Part shown: positions 18,126 to 25,965 of the stretch, piece after piece
Numbering within the stretch: position 1 is the first letter of the stretch
Layout: each line of letters begins with the position of its first letter
Assembly (NCBI RefSeq): GCF_014595885.1
Contig: NZ_JABUKC010000003.1
Span: 248,001 to 312,000, forward strand
DNA length: 64,000 nucleotides
Reading direction: 5' to 3'
From: Microcella alkalica
GTDB lineage: Bacteria; Actinomycetota; Actinomycetes; Actinomycetales; Microbacteriaceae
Made by a program: the position numbers and the translations under genes
Notes under the pieces: model-generated
What the model saw: only the letters and a program-made list of their open reading frames with translations
Told to the model about the DNA's origin: nothing
Database searches by the model: none

Positions 18126-18158
18126 CTCGGGGCGATCTGAGTGTTCAGACGCCCCGAG
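18126..18158 (-). promoter_or_regulatory. Stem-loop between tRNA-Trp and secE
   Basis: CTCGGGGCG plus TCTGA pair with TCAGA plus CGCCCCGAG, 14 bp with a single bulged A and a GTGT loop. It sits just after the tRNA 3' end. It may guide processing of a tRNA-secE transcript or attenuate read-through into secE. Confidence 0.55.
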
Positions 18159-18171
18159 CCCGATCGATGTG

Positions 18172-18244
18172 CAGGGCGGACAGGACTCGAACCTGCAACC
18201 TGCGGTTTTGGAGACCGCTGCTCTACCACTTGAGCCACCGCCCT
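18172..18244 (-). tRNA. tRNA-Trp (anticodon CCA)
   Basis: 73 nt with a perfect 7-bp acceptor stem AGGGCGG/CCGCCCT and discriminator G. It has a D-arm GCTCAAGTGGTAGAGC, anticodon CCA in GGTCTCCAAAACC and a T-arm GCAGGTTCGAGTCCTGT. The 3' CCA is not encoded. It stands directly upstream of secE, as often in actinobacteria. Confidence 0.96.
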
Positions 18245-18432
18245 CGGCGGATAGCCGAACTCGGGCATGCCTCGCCACGGTCGGGTTCCGGGGGATTCGC
18301 CAGAATGACGGCGCGGCAAAGCTTGGCAGAGTTCAACTACCTCGACCAGTGTAGGTGACGGTCTGGGGGGAGTCCAGCCGAGCCCCCAGCGCGGCCTCCG
18401 CCGGGCATCCGCGCGCCAATAGACTGCGGACT

Positions 18433-19644
18433 GTGACCGCCGACTCCTCCCGCATCTCCGCCCGCATCGCCGCGATCAGCGAATCCGCGACCCTCAAGGT
18501 CGACGCGAAGGCCAAGGCCCTCAAGGCCGCCGGTCGCCCCGTCATCTCGTACGCCGCCGGTGAGCCCGACTTCGCGACGCCCGAGCACATCGTCGAGGCC
18601 GCCGTCGCCGCCGCCCGCGACCCGAAGAACCACCGCTACACGCCCGCCGCTGGTCTGCCCGAGCTGCGCGAGGCCGTCGCCGAGAAGACGCTGCGCGACT
18701 CGGGCCTGGAGGTCAGCCCCGGCCAGGTCATCGTCACCAACGGCGGCAAGCAGGCCGTCTTCCAGGCCTTCGCGACGCTCGTCGGTGACGGCGACGAGGT
18801 GCTGCTGCCCGCGCCGTACTGGACGACCTACCCCGAGGTCGTGCGCCTCGCCGGCGGCGTGCCCGTCGAGGTCTTCGCCGGCAGCGACCAGCACTACCTC
18901 GTCACCGTCGACCAGCTCGAGGCCGCGCGCACCCCGCGCACCAAGGTGCTGCTGTTCGTCAGCCCCTCGAACCCGACCGGCTCGGTGTACAGCCCCGAGC
19001 AGACCCGCGCCATCGGCGAGTGGGCGCTCGAGCACGGCATCTGGGTCATCACCGACGAGATCTACCAGGCCCTCACCTACGACGGCGAGCGCGCGGTGTC
19101 GATTGTCGAGGCCGTGCCGGGCCTCGCCGACACGACCATCCTCGTCAACGGCGTCGCCAAGACCTACGCGATGACCGGCTGGCGCGTGGGCTGGATGGTC
19201 GGCCCGAACGATGCCATCGCCGCCGCCGCGAACCTGCAGTCGCACCTGTCGTCGAACGTCGCGAACATCTCGCAGCGCGCCGCGATCGCCGCGCTCACCG
19301 GCCCGCAGGACGCCGTCGCGACCATGCGCGAGGCCTTCGACCGTCGTCGCCGCCTCGCCGTCGCCGAGCTCAACCGGATCCCCGGCATGGTGACGCCCAC
19401 GCCGACCGGCGCCTTCTACGTCTATCCCGACGTGACCGGGCTGCTCGGCCGCGAGTGGGGCGGCATCACCCCGACGACCTCGCTCGAGCTCGCCGACCTC
19501 ATTCTCGAGCAGGCCGAGGTCGCGGCGGTGCCCGGTGAGGCGTTCGGCCCCAGCGGCTACCTGCGCTTCAGCTACGCGCTCGGCGACGACGACCTGCTCG
19601 AGGGCGTCCAGCGCCTGCAGCGACTGTTCGGCACGCGCGACTAG
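18433..19644 (+). CDS. aspC: Pyridoxal-phosphate aspartate-type aminotransferase
   Basis: Class I aminotransferase, most likely aspartate:2-oxoglutarate. It has 403 aa from the GTG at 18433; upstream in-frame codons belong to the promoter region. The PLP lysine is K243 in [16 protein letters not shown]. Other marks are [13 protein letters not shown], the [11 protein letters not shown] loop (178-188) with the Asn that holds the ring, and the C-terminal YLRFSYA with the carboxylate-binding Arg. It stands divergent from the tRNA-Trp-secE unit. Related prephenate or alanine aminotransferases cannot be fully excluded. Confidence 0.88.
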   Translation: MTADSSRISARIAAISESATLKVDAKAKALKAAGRPVISYAAGEPDFATPEHIVEAAVAAARDPKNHRYTPAAGLPELREAVAEKTLRDSGLEVSPGQVIVTNGGKQAVFQAFATLVGDGDEVLLPAPYWTTYPEVVRLAGGVPVEVFAGSDQHYLVTVDQLEAARTPRTKVLLFVSPSNPTGSVYSPEQTRAIGEWALEHGIWVITDEIYQALTYDGERAVSIVEAVPGLADTTILVNGVAKTYAMTGWRVGWMVGPNDAIAAAANLQSHLSSNVANISQRAAIAALTGPQDAVATMREAFDRRRRLAVAELNRIPGMVTPTPTGAFYVYPDVTGLLGREWGGITPTTSLELADLILEQAEVAAVPGEAFGPSGYLRFSYALGDDDLLEGVQRLQRLFGTRD

Positions 19645-19664
19645 GCGCCACGGCCGCGACACGA

Positions 19665-19697
19665 GGAAGGGCCCCGCACGCCGTGCGGGGCCCTTCC
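19665..19697. terminator. Bidirectional terminator between aspC and lsr2
   Basis: A perfect 15-bp stem (GGAAGGGCCCCGCAC paired with its complement across GCC) lies between two convergent genes, 20 bp after the aminotransferase stop and 15 bp past the lsr2 stop. Confidence 0.8.
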
Positions 19698-19711
19698 GTG
19701 CGATGGGGATG

Positions 19712-20074
19712 CTATTTCGCGGCGGCGTAGGCCTCGCGGATCTCCGCGGCGATGCGGCCGCGGTCGCCCACGGGGTAGCCGTTCGCCTGAGCCCACTCGC
19801 GGATCGCCTGCGTCTCGGCGCTGCTGCCGGCCGAGGCGCGCTTGCGGCCCCCGCTCGACGCGCGCGCCGCAGGAGCCGCCGCACGAGCGGAGCTCGCCGA
19901 GCGCGCCTTGGCGATGAACGGCGCGAGCGCCTCGCGCAGCTGGGCGGCGTTCGCGCTCGTGAGGTCGATCTCGTAGTGCTTGCCGTCGAGGCCGAACGAG
20001 ACGGTGCCGCCGTCGCCCTGGCCGATGATGGTGCCGTCGAGGTCGTCGACGAGCTCGGTGGTGATTCTCTTCAC
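19712..20074 (-). CDS. lsr2: Lsr2 family nucleoid-associated protein
   Basis: H-NS-like silencer that bridges A+T-rich DNA in actinobacteria. It has 120 aa from the GTG at 20074. The N-terminal beta-sheet dimer domain contains DDLDGTIIGQGDGGTVSFGLDGKHYEIDL-type strands (10-40). A basic Ala/Ser/Arg linker leads to the C-terminal domain with AIREWAQANGYPVGDRGRI, where the RGR triplet enters the minor groove. It stands alone. The intergenic sequence in front of it is visibly lower in G+C than the surroundings, which suits self-binding. Confidence 0.95.
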   Translation of the reverse strand: MKRITTELVDDLDGTIIGQGDGGTVSFGLDGKHYEIDLTSANAAQLREALAPFIAKARSASSARAAAPAARASSGGRKRASAGSSAETQAIREWAQANGYPVGDRGRIAAEIREAYAAAK

Positions 20075-20302
20075 AATTGCCCCTCTTATTCCGGTGAGCG
20101 GTGGTGCGCCGAACTGCGGCGCGGACCGAAAAGCGTGGATGCCCGAGAGCGATATCGAAACACGCTCCGGCGGCGAGCGTATTCGCTCGACGCGCTCCCA
20201 CAGTAATGCTTTTCACAGGGCTAATCCGCGACATTTGCGTGAGCGCTCGTCAATTCCGGGAGAATGCGCAGGAAAGCGCCTCGGCAATTGTCGGCGCTGC
20301 GG
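20075..20302. other. Lower-G+C intergenic stretch upstream of lsr2
   Basis: 228 bp with short A/T runs (TCTTATTCC, GATATCGAAA, TAATGCTTTTC, GACATTTG, GTCAATTCC, GGCAATTGTC). I see no gene. It must hold the lsr2 promoter and is a plausible Lsr2 binding site. Confidence 0.5.
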
Positions 20303-20947
20303 TCAGAGCAGTTTGCGCTCGAGCGCCCAGGCCGTGAGCTCGTGCCGGCTCGAGAGCTGCAGCTTGCGCAGCACCGCCGAGACGTGGGATTCGACCGTCT
20401 TCACCGAGATGAAGAGCTCGGCGGCGACCTCTTTATAGGCATAACCGCGCGCGATGAGCCGCATGACCTCGCGCTCACGGGCGCTCAGGCGATCGAGCTC
20501 GTCGTCATCGGCCGCCTGCTCGCCCGCGACGGCGCCGAAGGCGTCGAGCACGAATCCCGCTAATCGCGGTGAGAACACCGCGTCGCCCCCGGCCACCGCC
20601 GAAATGGCGCGCGCCACCTCGGCACCCGACGAGCCCTTCGTGATGTAGCCGCGCGCGCCGGCCCGGATGACGCCGACGACATCCTCGGCCGAGTCGCTCA
20701 CGCTCAGCGCGAGGAAGCGCACGCGATCGAGCAGCGCGGCGCTGCGCCGCAGCACCTCGGCTCCCCCGCCGCCCGCGCCGCCCGGCAGGTGCACGTCGAG
20801 CAGCACCACTTCGGGCTCGAGCGCGGCGATGCGCTCGACGGCCTCGTCGACGGTCGCCGCCTCGCCGACCACCTCGACCTCGGCCCCGAGGTCGGCGCGC
20901 AGCCCCGACCGGAAGATGGAGTGGTCGTCGACGATGAGCACTCTCAC
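20303..20947 (-). CDS. NarL/LuxR-family response regulator (PspC-linked)
   Basis: A 214-aa regulator. The receiver domain starts at once (MRVLIVDDHSIFRSGL) with D51 in VVLLDVHLPGG as phosphoacceptor. A Gly-rich GGAGGGGAE insertion follows it. The LuxR helix-turn-helix is at about 145-208 (LSAREREVMRLIARGYAYKEVAAEL). The GTG at 20947 overlaps the kinase stop by 4 bp. The frame is open far upstream but only as the shadow of the kinase. Likely targets are the divergent PspC genes. Confidence 0.93.
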   Translation of the reverse strand: MRVLIVDDHSIFRSGLRADLGAEVEVVGEAATVDEAVERIAALEPEVVLLDVHLPGGAGGGGAEVLRRSAALLDRVRFLALSVSDSAEDVVGVIRAGARGYITKGSSGAEVARAISAVAGGDAVFSPRLAGFVLDAFGAVAGEQAADDDELDRLSAREREVMRLIARGYAYKEVAAELFISVKTVESHVSAVLRKLQLSSRHELTAWALERKLL

Positions 20948-22230
20948 GGGGCCTCCTCGGGGGCGGGCGACGGGGCGGGACGATCGGCGAGCGGCAGCCG
21001 CAGGGCGACCTCGGTGCCGGAGGCGAGCCGAGTGACCGTGGCGGAGCCGCCGTGGCGCGCCATGCGGCGGACGATCGACTCGCGCACCCCCAGCCGGTCG
21101 GCCGGGATCGCGGCCGGATCGAAGCCGGGGCCGCGGTCGCGCACCCAGAGCTCGAGGGCATCCGCCCGCAGCTCGACGTAGACGCTCACCTCGCCGCCAG
21201 CGTGGCGCGCCGCGTTGAGCATCGCCTCGCGCGCAGCGGCGAGCACCGGTTCGAACTCGCGGCCCGTGAAGTCTCCCGTCGTGACGACGTCGAAGCGCAC
21301 CGGATGCTGCAGCTCGATCTCGAGCGCGGCCTGGCGCAGCTGCGCCGCGAAGTCGGCGTCGGAGGGCCGCGTGCCGGCGAACAGCCAGTCGCGCAGCTCG
21401 CGCTCCTGCGCTCGGGCCAGGCGCGCCACCTCGCTGCCGGGCTCGGCGCGGTTCTGGATGAGCGCGAGCGTCTGCAGCACGCTGTCGTGCAGGTGGGCGG
21501 CGACCTCGGCGCGGCTCTCCTCGCGCGCCCGCGCCGAGCGCTCGGCGAGGATCGTCGACCACAGGCTCAGCAGCAGCGGCGCCACGAGCACGGCCGCACC
21601 GCCGATGATCATCATGACCGCGACGATCGCGGTGGTGGCGCTCGGGTTCGCGCTCAGCACGAGCACCGCCGTGACGATGAGGCCGCCCGCCGCGATCGAG
21701 CGGATGGCGACCCCCGCCCGCTCGCCGCGGCCCGGGTCGTGCCGGTCGAGCAGCAGGCTCCAGGCGACGGATGCCCCGGCGAGCACGAGCGTCGTGAACG
21801 CGGCCTCGACGGGGTCGGCCCGGTCGCCGGTCACCGCGGCGACGATCGTGACGAGCCCGGCGACCCCGGAGGCGATGAGCAGCAGCAGCGCGCCCGGCAC
21901 CCGGCGGCGCACGGCGAGGGGCGCATCCGATCGCGCCGACACCGGGTCGTCGCCCGGCCTCTCGCCGCGCAGCGGCGTGAGCGCCCACAGCCAGACGTAC
22001 AGCAGCGCGCCCCCGCCGCCGAGCACGGCGCCGACGACGAACAGGGTGCGCACGAGGCCGACGCGCCAGCCGAGATGCTCGGCGAGCGCGACCGAGACGC
22101 CGCCGACGACGACCTCGCGGGGGCGGGCGAGCGGCGGGCGGGCGAGCGGCGGGCGCGCAGCCGGCGCGGTGGCGCGCGGCGCGGTCGAGTCGGCGGCGCG
22201 CGGCGCGGTCGAGTCGGTCGCGGCGGTCAC
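20944..22230 (-). CDS. Histidine kinase with N-terminal PspC domain
   Basis: A 428-aa kinase from the GTG at 22230. A low-complexity Ala/Pro/Arg head with internal duplications (about 8-36) precedes a PspC domain (about 38-88, GGVSVALAEHLGWRVGLVRTLF). Four more membrane helices lie at about 112-225. Then come a HisKA_3 domain with H248 in AAHLHDSVLQT and an ATPase domain (AREAMLNAARHAGG, DRGPGFDP). PspC in the sensor, and a PspC protein encoded divergently, suggest a cell-envelope stress system. It is coupled to the regulator by overlap. Confidence 0.9.
   Translation of the reverse strand: MTAATDSTAPRAADSTAPRATAPAARPPLARPPLARPREVVVGGVSVALAEHLGWRVGLVRTLFVVGAVLGGGGALLYVWLWALTPLRGERPGDDPVSARSDAPLAVRRRVPGALLLLIASGVAGLVTIVAAVTGDRADPVEAAFTTLVLAGASVAWSLLLDRHDPGRGERAGVAIRSIAAGGLIVTAVLVLSANPSATTAIVAVMMIIGGAAVLVAPLLLSLWSTILAERSARAREESRAEVAAHLHDSVLQTLALIQNRAEPGSEVARLARAQERELRDWLFAGTRPSDADFAAQLRQAALEIELQHPVRFDVVTTGDFTGREFEPVLAAAREAMLNAARHAGGEVSVYVELRADALELWVRDRGPGFDPAAIPADRLGVRESIVRRMARHGGSATVTRLASGTEVALRLPLADRPAPSPAPEEAP
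22125..22216. repeat. Two in-frame tandem duplications in the kinase gene head
   Basis: A 15-bp unit GGGCGAGCGGCGGGC occurs twice in tandem (22125-22154, coding RPPLA twice). A 22-bp unit recurs with 24-bp period at 22171 and 22195 (coding STAPRA-like repeats). All keep the frame, so length variation among strains would be tolerated. Confidence 0.8.
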
Positions 22231-22344
22231 GCGTTCAGTGAACCACCCGAGCGCCGACCGGGGGATGCCCGGAGCGAGGAATCGGGGACGGATCAGGGTG
22301 AACCCCGATGGTGCGGGTGTCCCCCGGCGCGGGAGCATCGCAGC

Positions 22345-23898
22345 ATGACCACCTCCCCTCCGCCCCCCGGCACCCCCGCCGGCGCCCCGCCGAGCGGCGG
22401 CGCCCGCTTCTTCGGCTGGCTGCGCTCGCTGCAGCTCACGCGCGAGCCCGGCTGGCTCGGCGGCGTCGCCGCCGGCATCGCCCTGCGGCTGCGCATCGAC
22501 CCGCTCATCGTGCGCGGCATCCTCGTCGTGCTCGCCATCTTCGCCTTTCCCGTCGCCCTGCTCTACGCCGTCGCGTGGGCCTTCCTGCCCGACGTGACGG
22601 GCAAGATCCACGCCGAGGAGGTCTCGCGCGGTCGCGTCGAATCCGGCTTCGTCGGCGCGGCGATCCTGTTCGTGCTCGCCCTGCTCGGCCTCGGTGACGG
22701 CGGCCCCTGGTTCTGGGGCTGGGGCGCACCCGGCTGGGGCGACGGAGGCGACTGGGTCGGCTACGGCTGGGGCGGCGGCTGGGTCGCAGCCCTGCTCGGC
22801 CTCATCTGGACGGCCGCCATCCTCGGCAGCATCGTCTGGCTCATCGTGTGGCTCGTGCGACGGTCGAAGAGCTCGCAGGGCGCGCACGGTGGCGCCGCGG
22901 GCGCCCCGCAGGGCGCGACGACGGCGACGTTCGTGGCGCCGGCGAGCGCCGCATCCGCGGGCACGCCCTCGACGTCCGCGACGACCCCGCCGACCGCGAC
23001 AGCCGCGGCGGATGCCCCGACCGACGACGTGCTCAGCGCCGACGCCACCGCGACCACCCCGCTCGACGGCGACCTCGCCGCCTGGCAGGCGCAGCAGGCG
23101 GCCGACCGCGCGCAGCGCGACGCCTACGCGGCCGAGCAGGAGGCTCGCCGGCAGGCGGAGGCCGAGCGCCTCGCCGCCGAGCGCGCCGCACGCGCCGCTG
23201 AGTACGAGCGGCACCGCTCGCTGCGCCGCCGCCAGCGCCCCAGCCCGCTGTACACGCTCGCCGCGGCAGGCCTCGCCCTGCTCGCCGGCGCGACGACGAC
23301 GCTCGTGCTGGGCGGCGACGACATCCAGCGGCCTGACGTCACGATCGGGCTCGCCGTCGCCCTCGCGGTGCTCGGCGCGGCGATCGTCATCAACGGCGTG
23401 CGCGGCAAGCGCGCCGGCGGCTCGACGGGCTGGGCGGTCGTGACCCTCATCGCCCTCGTCATCGCGGGGGCCACCCCGGGCGCGGGCAGCGAGCTGCGGT
23501 TCGTCGGCTCGGGCGCCTACACGCCGCTGTTCACCGACGACGACGAGCAGGTCTTCGTGGTGGGGGCGGGCTCGACGCTCGTCGACCTCTCCGACTACTG
23601 GGAGGGCACCGATCGCGGCGAGAACCTCGACGGCACTGTCACCGTCGTCTCCGGCGCGGGCGACATCACGGTCGCGCTGCCCGACGAGGGCTCGGTCGAG
23701 TGGGAGATCGTCGCCGGGGCGGGCAGCACCGCGCTCGTGACCGACGACAGCCCGACCGGCGACGTCGAGCGTCGCATCCCCCGCGACGGCGGCTACTCCG
23801 AGAGCGGCGAGACCGAGCGGATGCTCACTCTCGAGGTCATCTCGGGCGCCGGCGACATCCTCTTCACCACCGAGACCCCGGAAGGACTGGACCGATGA
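22345..23898 (+). CDS. PspC-domain membrane protein with LiaF-like C-terminal domain
   Basis: A 517-aa protein. A Pro-rich start leads to a PspC domain (about 28-85, REPGWLGGVAAGIALRLRIDP). Gly/Trp-rich membrane segments follow (about 95-170). Then comes an Ala/Thr-rich linker, a charged helix with AEQEARRQAEAERLAAERAAR (about 250-285), three helices, and a C-terminal beta-rich region with repeated SGAGDI and AGAGST turns (about 390-515) that resembles LiaF/putative adhesin domains. It is divergent from the PspC kinase, so it is a likely target or co-sensor in envelope stress. The ATG at 22345 begins the Pro-rich head. Confidence 0.85.
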   Translation: MTTSPPPPGTPAGAPPSGGARFFGWLRSLQLTREPGWLGGVAAGIALRLRIDPLIVRGILVVLAIFAFPVALLYAVAWAFLPDVTGKIHAEEVSRGRVESGFVGAAILFVLALLGLGDGGPWFWGWGAPGWGDGGDWVGYGWGGGWVAALLGLIWTAAILGSIVWLIVWLVRRSKSSQGAHGGAAGAPQGATTATFVAPASAASAGTPSTSATTPPTATAAADAPTDDVLSADATATTPLDGDLAAWQAQQAADRAQRDAYAAEQEARRQAEAERLAAERAARAAEYERHRSLRRRQRPSPLYTLAAAGLALLAGATTTLVLGGDDIQRPDVTIGLAVALAVLGAAIVINGVRGKRAGGSTGWAVVTLIALVIAGATPGAGSELRFVGSGAYTPLFTDDDEQVFVVGAGSTLVDLSDYWEGTDRGENLDGTVTVVSGAGDITVALPDEGSVEWEIVAGAGSTALVTDDSPTGDVERRIPRDGGYSESGETERMLTLEVISGAGDILFTTETPEGLDR

Positions 23899-24158
23899 GC
23901 GCGGACACCACGGACCTGCAGGCCCCCCTCGAGGAGCCGCTGCGGCCCCTCGTCGCGACGATCGTCTGGGGCGTCATCGTGCTCGGCATCGCGGCGCTCG
24001 CGCTCACCGGCGAGCTCGGGCTGCTCGACGAGCTGCCCAACGGCGCCGTGCCGATCATCATCATTGCCGGGCTCGGAGCCCTGCTGGTGATCGGCGCGAT
24101 CGTCGGGGCGATCACCTCGAGCGGCCGGCGCGACGAGCGCGGAGCATCCGGCGCCTGA
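23895..24158 (+). CDS. Small two-helix membrane protein
   Basis: An 87-aa protein. Its ATG overlaps the stop of the PspC gene by 4 bp, so it is translated with it. It has an acidic N-terminus (ADTTDLQAPLEEPLRP), two membrane helices (about 22-42 and 50-76) and a short basic tail. I do not recognise a family. Coupling to the PspC protein suggests a helper or a modulator in the same envelope system. Confidence 0.75.
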   Translation: MSADTTDLQAPLEEPLRPLVATIVWGVIVLGIAALALTGELGLLDELPNGAVPIIIIAGLGALLVIGAIVGAITSSGRRDERGASGA

Positions 24159-24189
24159 TCGTCGATGACGGCCGCGACGGGCCGGCCTC

Positions 24190-24209
24190 CCTCCACCGAT
24201 CGGTGGAGG
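24190..24209. promoter_or_regulatory. 20-bp perfect palindrome before the ABC-2 operon
   Basis: CCTCCACCGA followed by its exact complement, inside a wider imperfect stem (GGGCCGGCC and GGTCGGCCC) that spans 24179-24222. It could be the terminator of the PspC operon or an operator for the following transporter operon, about 56 bp upstream of its ATG. Confidence 0.5.
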
Positions 24210-24265
24210 CGGGGTCGGCCCGTTCGGCTGTTGTGGCACGCCGGGACGGCGGCCAGAGTAGAGCC

Positions 24266-25150
24266 ATGATCACGACCGAGAACGTCGTCGCGGTGCGCAA
24301 CCTGCGCAAGGAATACGGCGAGAACGCCGCGCTCGACGGCGTCAGCTTCGACATCCACCGCGGTGAGACCTTCGCCCTGCTCGGCCCGAACGGCGCCGGC
24401 AAGTCGACGGCCATCGAGATCCTCGAGGGGTACCGTCGGCGCAGCTCCGGCGAGGTGAGCGTGCTCGGTCGCGACCCGGAGAAGGGCGGCCTCGACTGGA
24501 AGGCGCGGCTCGGCATCGTGCTGCAGAGCTCCGGCGAGACCGGCGCCGTGACGGTGCGCGAGCAGCTGAGCCACTTCGCCGCCCTCTACCCGAACCCGCG
24601 CGACGTCGACGAGGTGATCGCCGCGGTCGGGCTCGAGGCGAAGGCGGGGTCGCTCATCCGCAAGCTGTCGGGCGGGCAGCGGCGGCGCGTCGACGTCGCC
24701 GTGGGCATCATCGGCCGGCCCGAGCTGCTCTTCCTCGACGAGCCCACGACGGGCTTCGACCCGGAGGCGCGGCGCGACTTCTGGGCGCTCATCCGGCGCC
24801 TGCAGGGCGAGGGCACGACGATCCTGCTCACCACCCACTACCTCGACGAGGCCGCCCAGCTCGGCGACCGCGCCGGCGTCATCGCGAAGGGCCGCATGGT
24901 CGCGCTCGCTCCCATCGACGAACTGGGGGGCGCGGATGCCCGGGTGCCGGTCGTGCGCTGGCTCGAGGGCGCCGCCCTCCGCGAGGAGCGCACGCAGCGC
25001 CCCGGCGAGCTCGTCGCGGCCCTCGTCGCCCGGCTCGGCGCGGAGCCCGACGGCCTCGAAGTGATCAGGCCGAGCCTGGAGGACGTCTACCTGTCGCTCG
25101 TCGGCCGCGAGCACGCCGACGACCTGAGCCCCGTGGAGGTGGCCTCGTGA
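24266..25150 (+). CDS. ABC transporter ATPase (ABC-2 type export)
   Basis: A 294-aa ATPase with Walker A GPNGAGKST (about 42-50), signature LSGGQRRRVDVA and Walker B LLFLDEPTTGFD. A C-terminal extension of about 70 residues follows, as in drug-efflux ATPases of the DrrA/NatA group. The ATG at 24266 begins directly before the ATPase fold. The gene overlaps the permease gene by 4 bp and opens an operon that also holds a two-component system, so export is probably induced by that system, as in antibiotic or lipid stress. Confidence 0.92.
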   Translation: MITTENVVAVRNLRKEYGENAALDGVSFDIHRGETFALLGPNGAGKSTAIEILEGYRRRSSGEVSVLGRDPEKGGLDWKARLGIVLQSSGETGAVTVREQLSHFAALYPNPRDVDEVIAAVGLEAKAGSLIRKLSGGQRRRVDVAVGIIGRPELLFLDEPTTGFDPEARRDFWALIRRLQGEGTTILLTTHYLDEAAQLGDRAGVIAKGRMVALAPIDELGGADARVPVVRWLEGAALREERTQRPGELVAALVARLGAEPDGLEVIRPSLEDVYLSLVGREHADDLSPVEVAS

Positions 25151-25965
25151 GCGGCGTCACCCGCGCGCTGCGCCTCGGCGCGCTGCGCATCGGCTACGAG
25201 GTACGGGCGTATTTCCGGCAGGGCGACACGGTGTTCTTCACCTTCCTCTTCCCCGTCGTCATGCTCACGATCTTCTCCGTCTCGTTCAGCGAGGCGAGCT
25301 TCGGGCAGACCGCCGACGGCGACGACATCACGGCGGCCTGGTTCTTCCTGCCGGCGATGCTCGCCGCGGGCGTGCTGCTGAGCGGCCTGCAGAACCTCGC
25401 CATCGACATCGCGCTGGAGAAGAGCAACGGCACGCTCAAGCGCCTCGCCGGCTCACCGCTGCCGATCGTGAGCTACTTCATCGGCAAGATCGGGCAGTCG
25501 CTCGTCACCGGCACCGCCCAGGCGCTCGTGCTGCTGCTGCTCGGCTTCACCGTCTTCCAGGTGCCGCTGCCCGAGGAGCCGGAGCGCTGGCTCGACTTCG
25601 CGTGGATCTTCCTGCTCGGCGTCATCACCTCGGCGATCCTCGGCATCGCGCTGTCGGCGGTGCCGCGCTCGGGGGCCTCGGCGACGGCCGTCGTGATCCC
25701 GATCACACTCGTGCTGCAGTTCATCTCGGGCGTCTACCTGCGCTTCAGCGACCTGCCGGAGTGGCTGCAGAACGTCGCGGCGGTGTTCCCGCTGAAGTGG
25801 ATGGCGCAGGGCATGCGCAGCGTCTTCCTGCCCGACGAGCTCGTCGCGCTCGAGCAGAACGAGAGCTGGGATCTGCCCGGCATCGCGATCGCGCTGCTGA
25901 TCTGGCTGGTCGCCGGGCTTATCCTGACGCGGCTCACCTTCCGCTGGATCCGGCGCGACTCGTGA
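25147..25965 (+). CDS. ABC-2 type permease
   Basis: A 272-aa membrane partner of the preceding ATPase. Six helices are visible, with an external loop after the first and the ABC-2 signature region ending in FPLKWMAQGMRSVFLP near residue 217. Its GTG overlaps the ATPase stop and its TGA overlaps the start of the kinase gene, so all four genes of the operon are translationally coupled. The substrate is unknown. Confidence 0.9.
   Translation: MSGVTRALRLGALRIGYEVRAYFRQGDTVFFTFLFPVVMLTIFSVSFSEASFGQTADGDDITAAWFFLPAMLAAGVLLSGLQNLAIDIALEKSNGTLKRLAGSPLPIVSYFIGKIGQSLVTGTAQALVLLLLGFTVFQVPLPEEPERWLDFAWIFLLGVITSAILGIALSAVPRSGASATAVVIPITLVLQFISGVYLRFSDLPEWLQNVAAVFPLKWMAQGMRSVFLPDELVALEQNESWDLPGIAIALLIWLVAGLILTRLTFRWIRRDS

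Noticed and set aside
16607-18358. 583-codon plus-strand frame across nusG, secE and tRNA-Trp
   Set aside because: Runs through a tRNA and opposite nusG. No recognisable protein.
20303-21988. 561-codon version of the PspC-linked response regulator
   Set aside because: The upstream part is an out-of-frame reading of the kinase gene. The receiver domain begins at the overlapping GTG at 20947.
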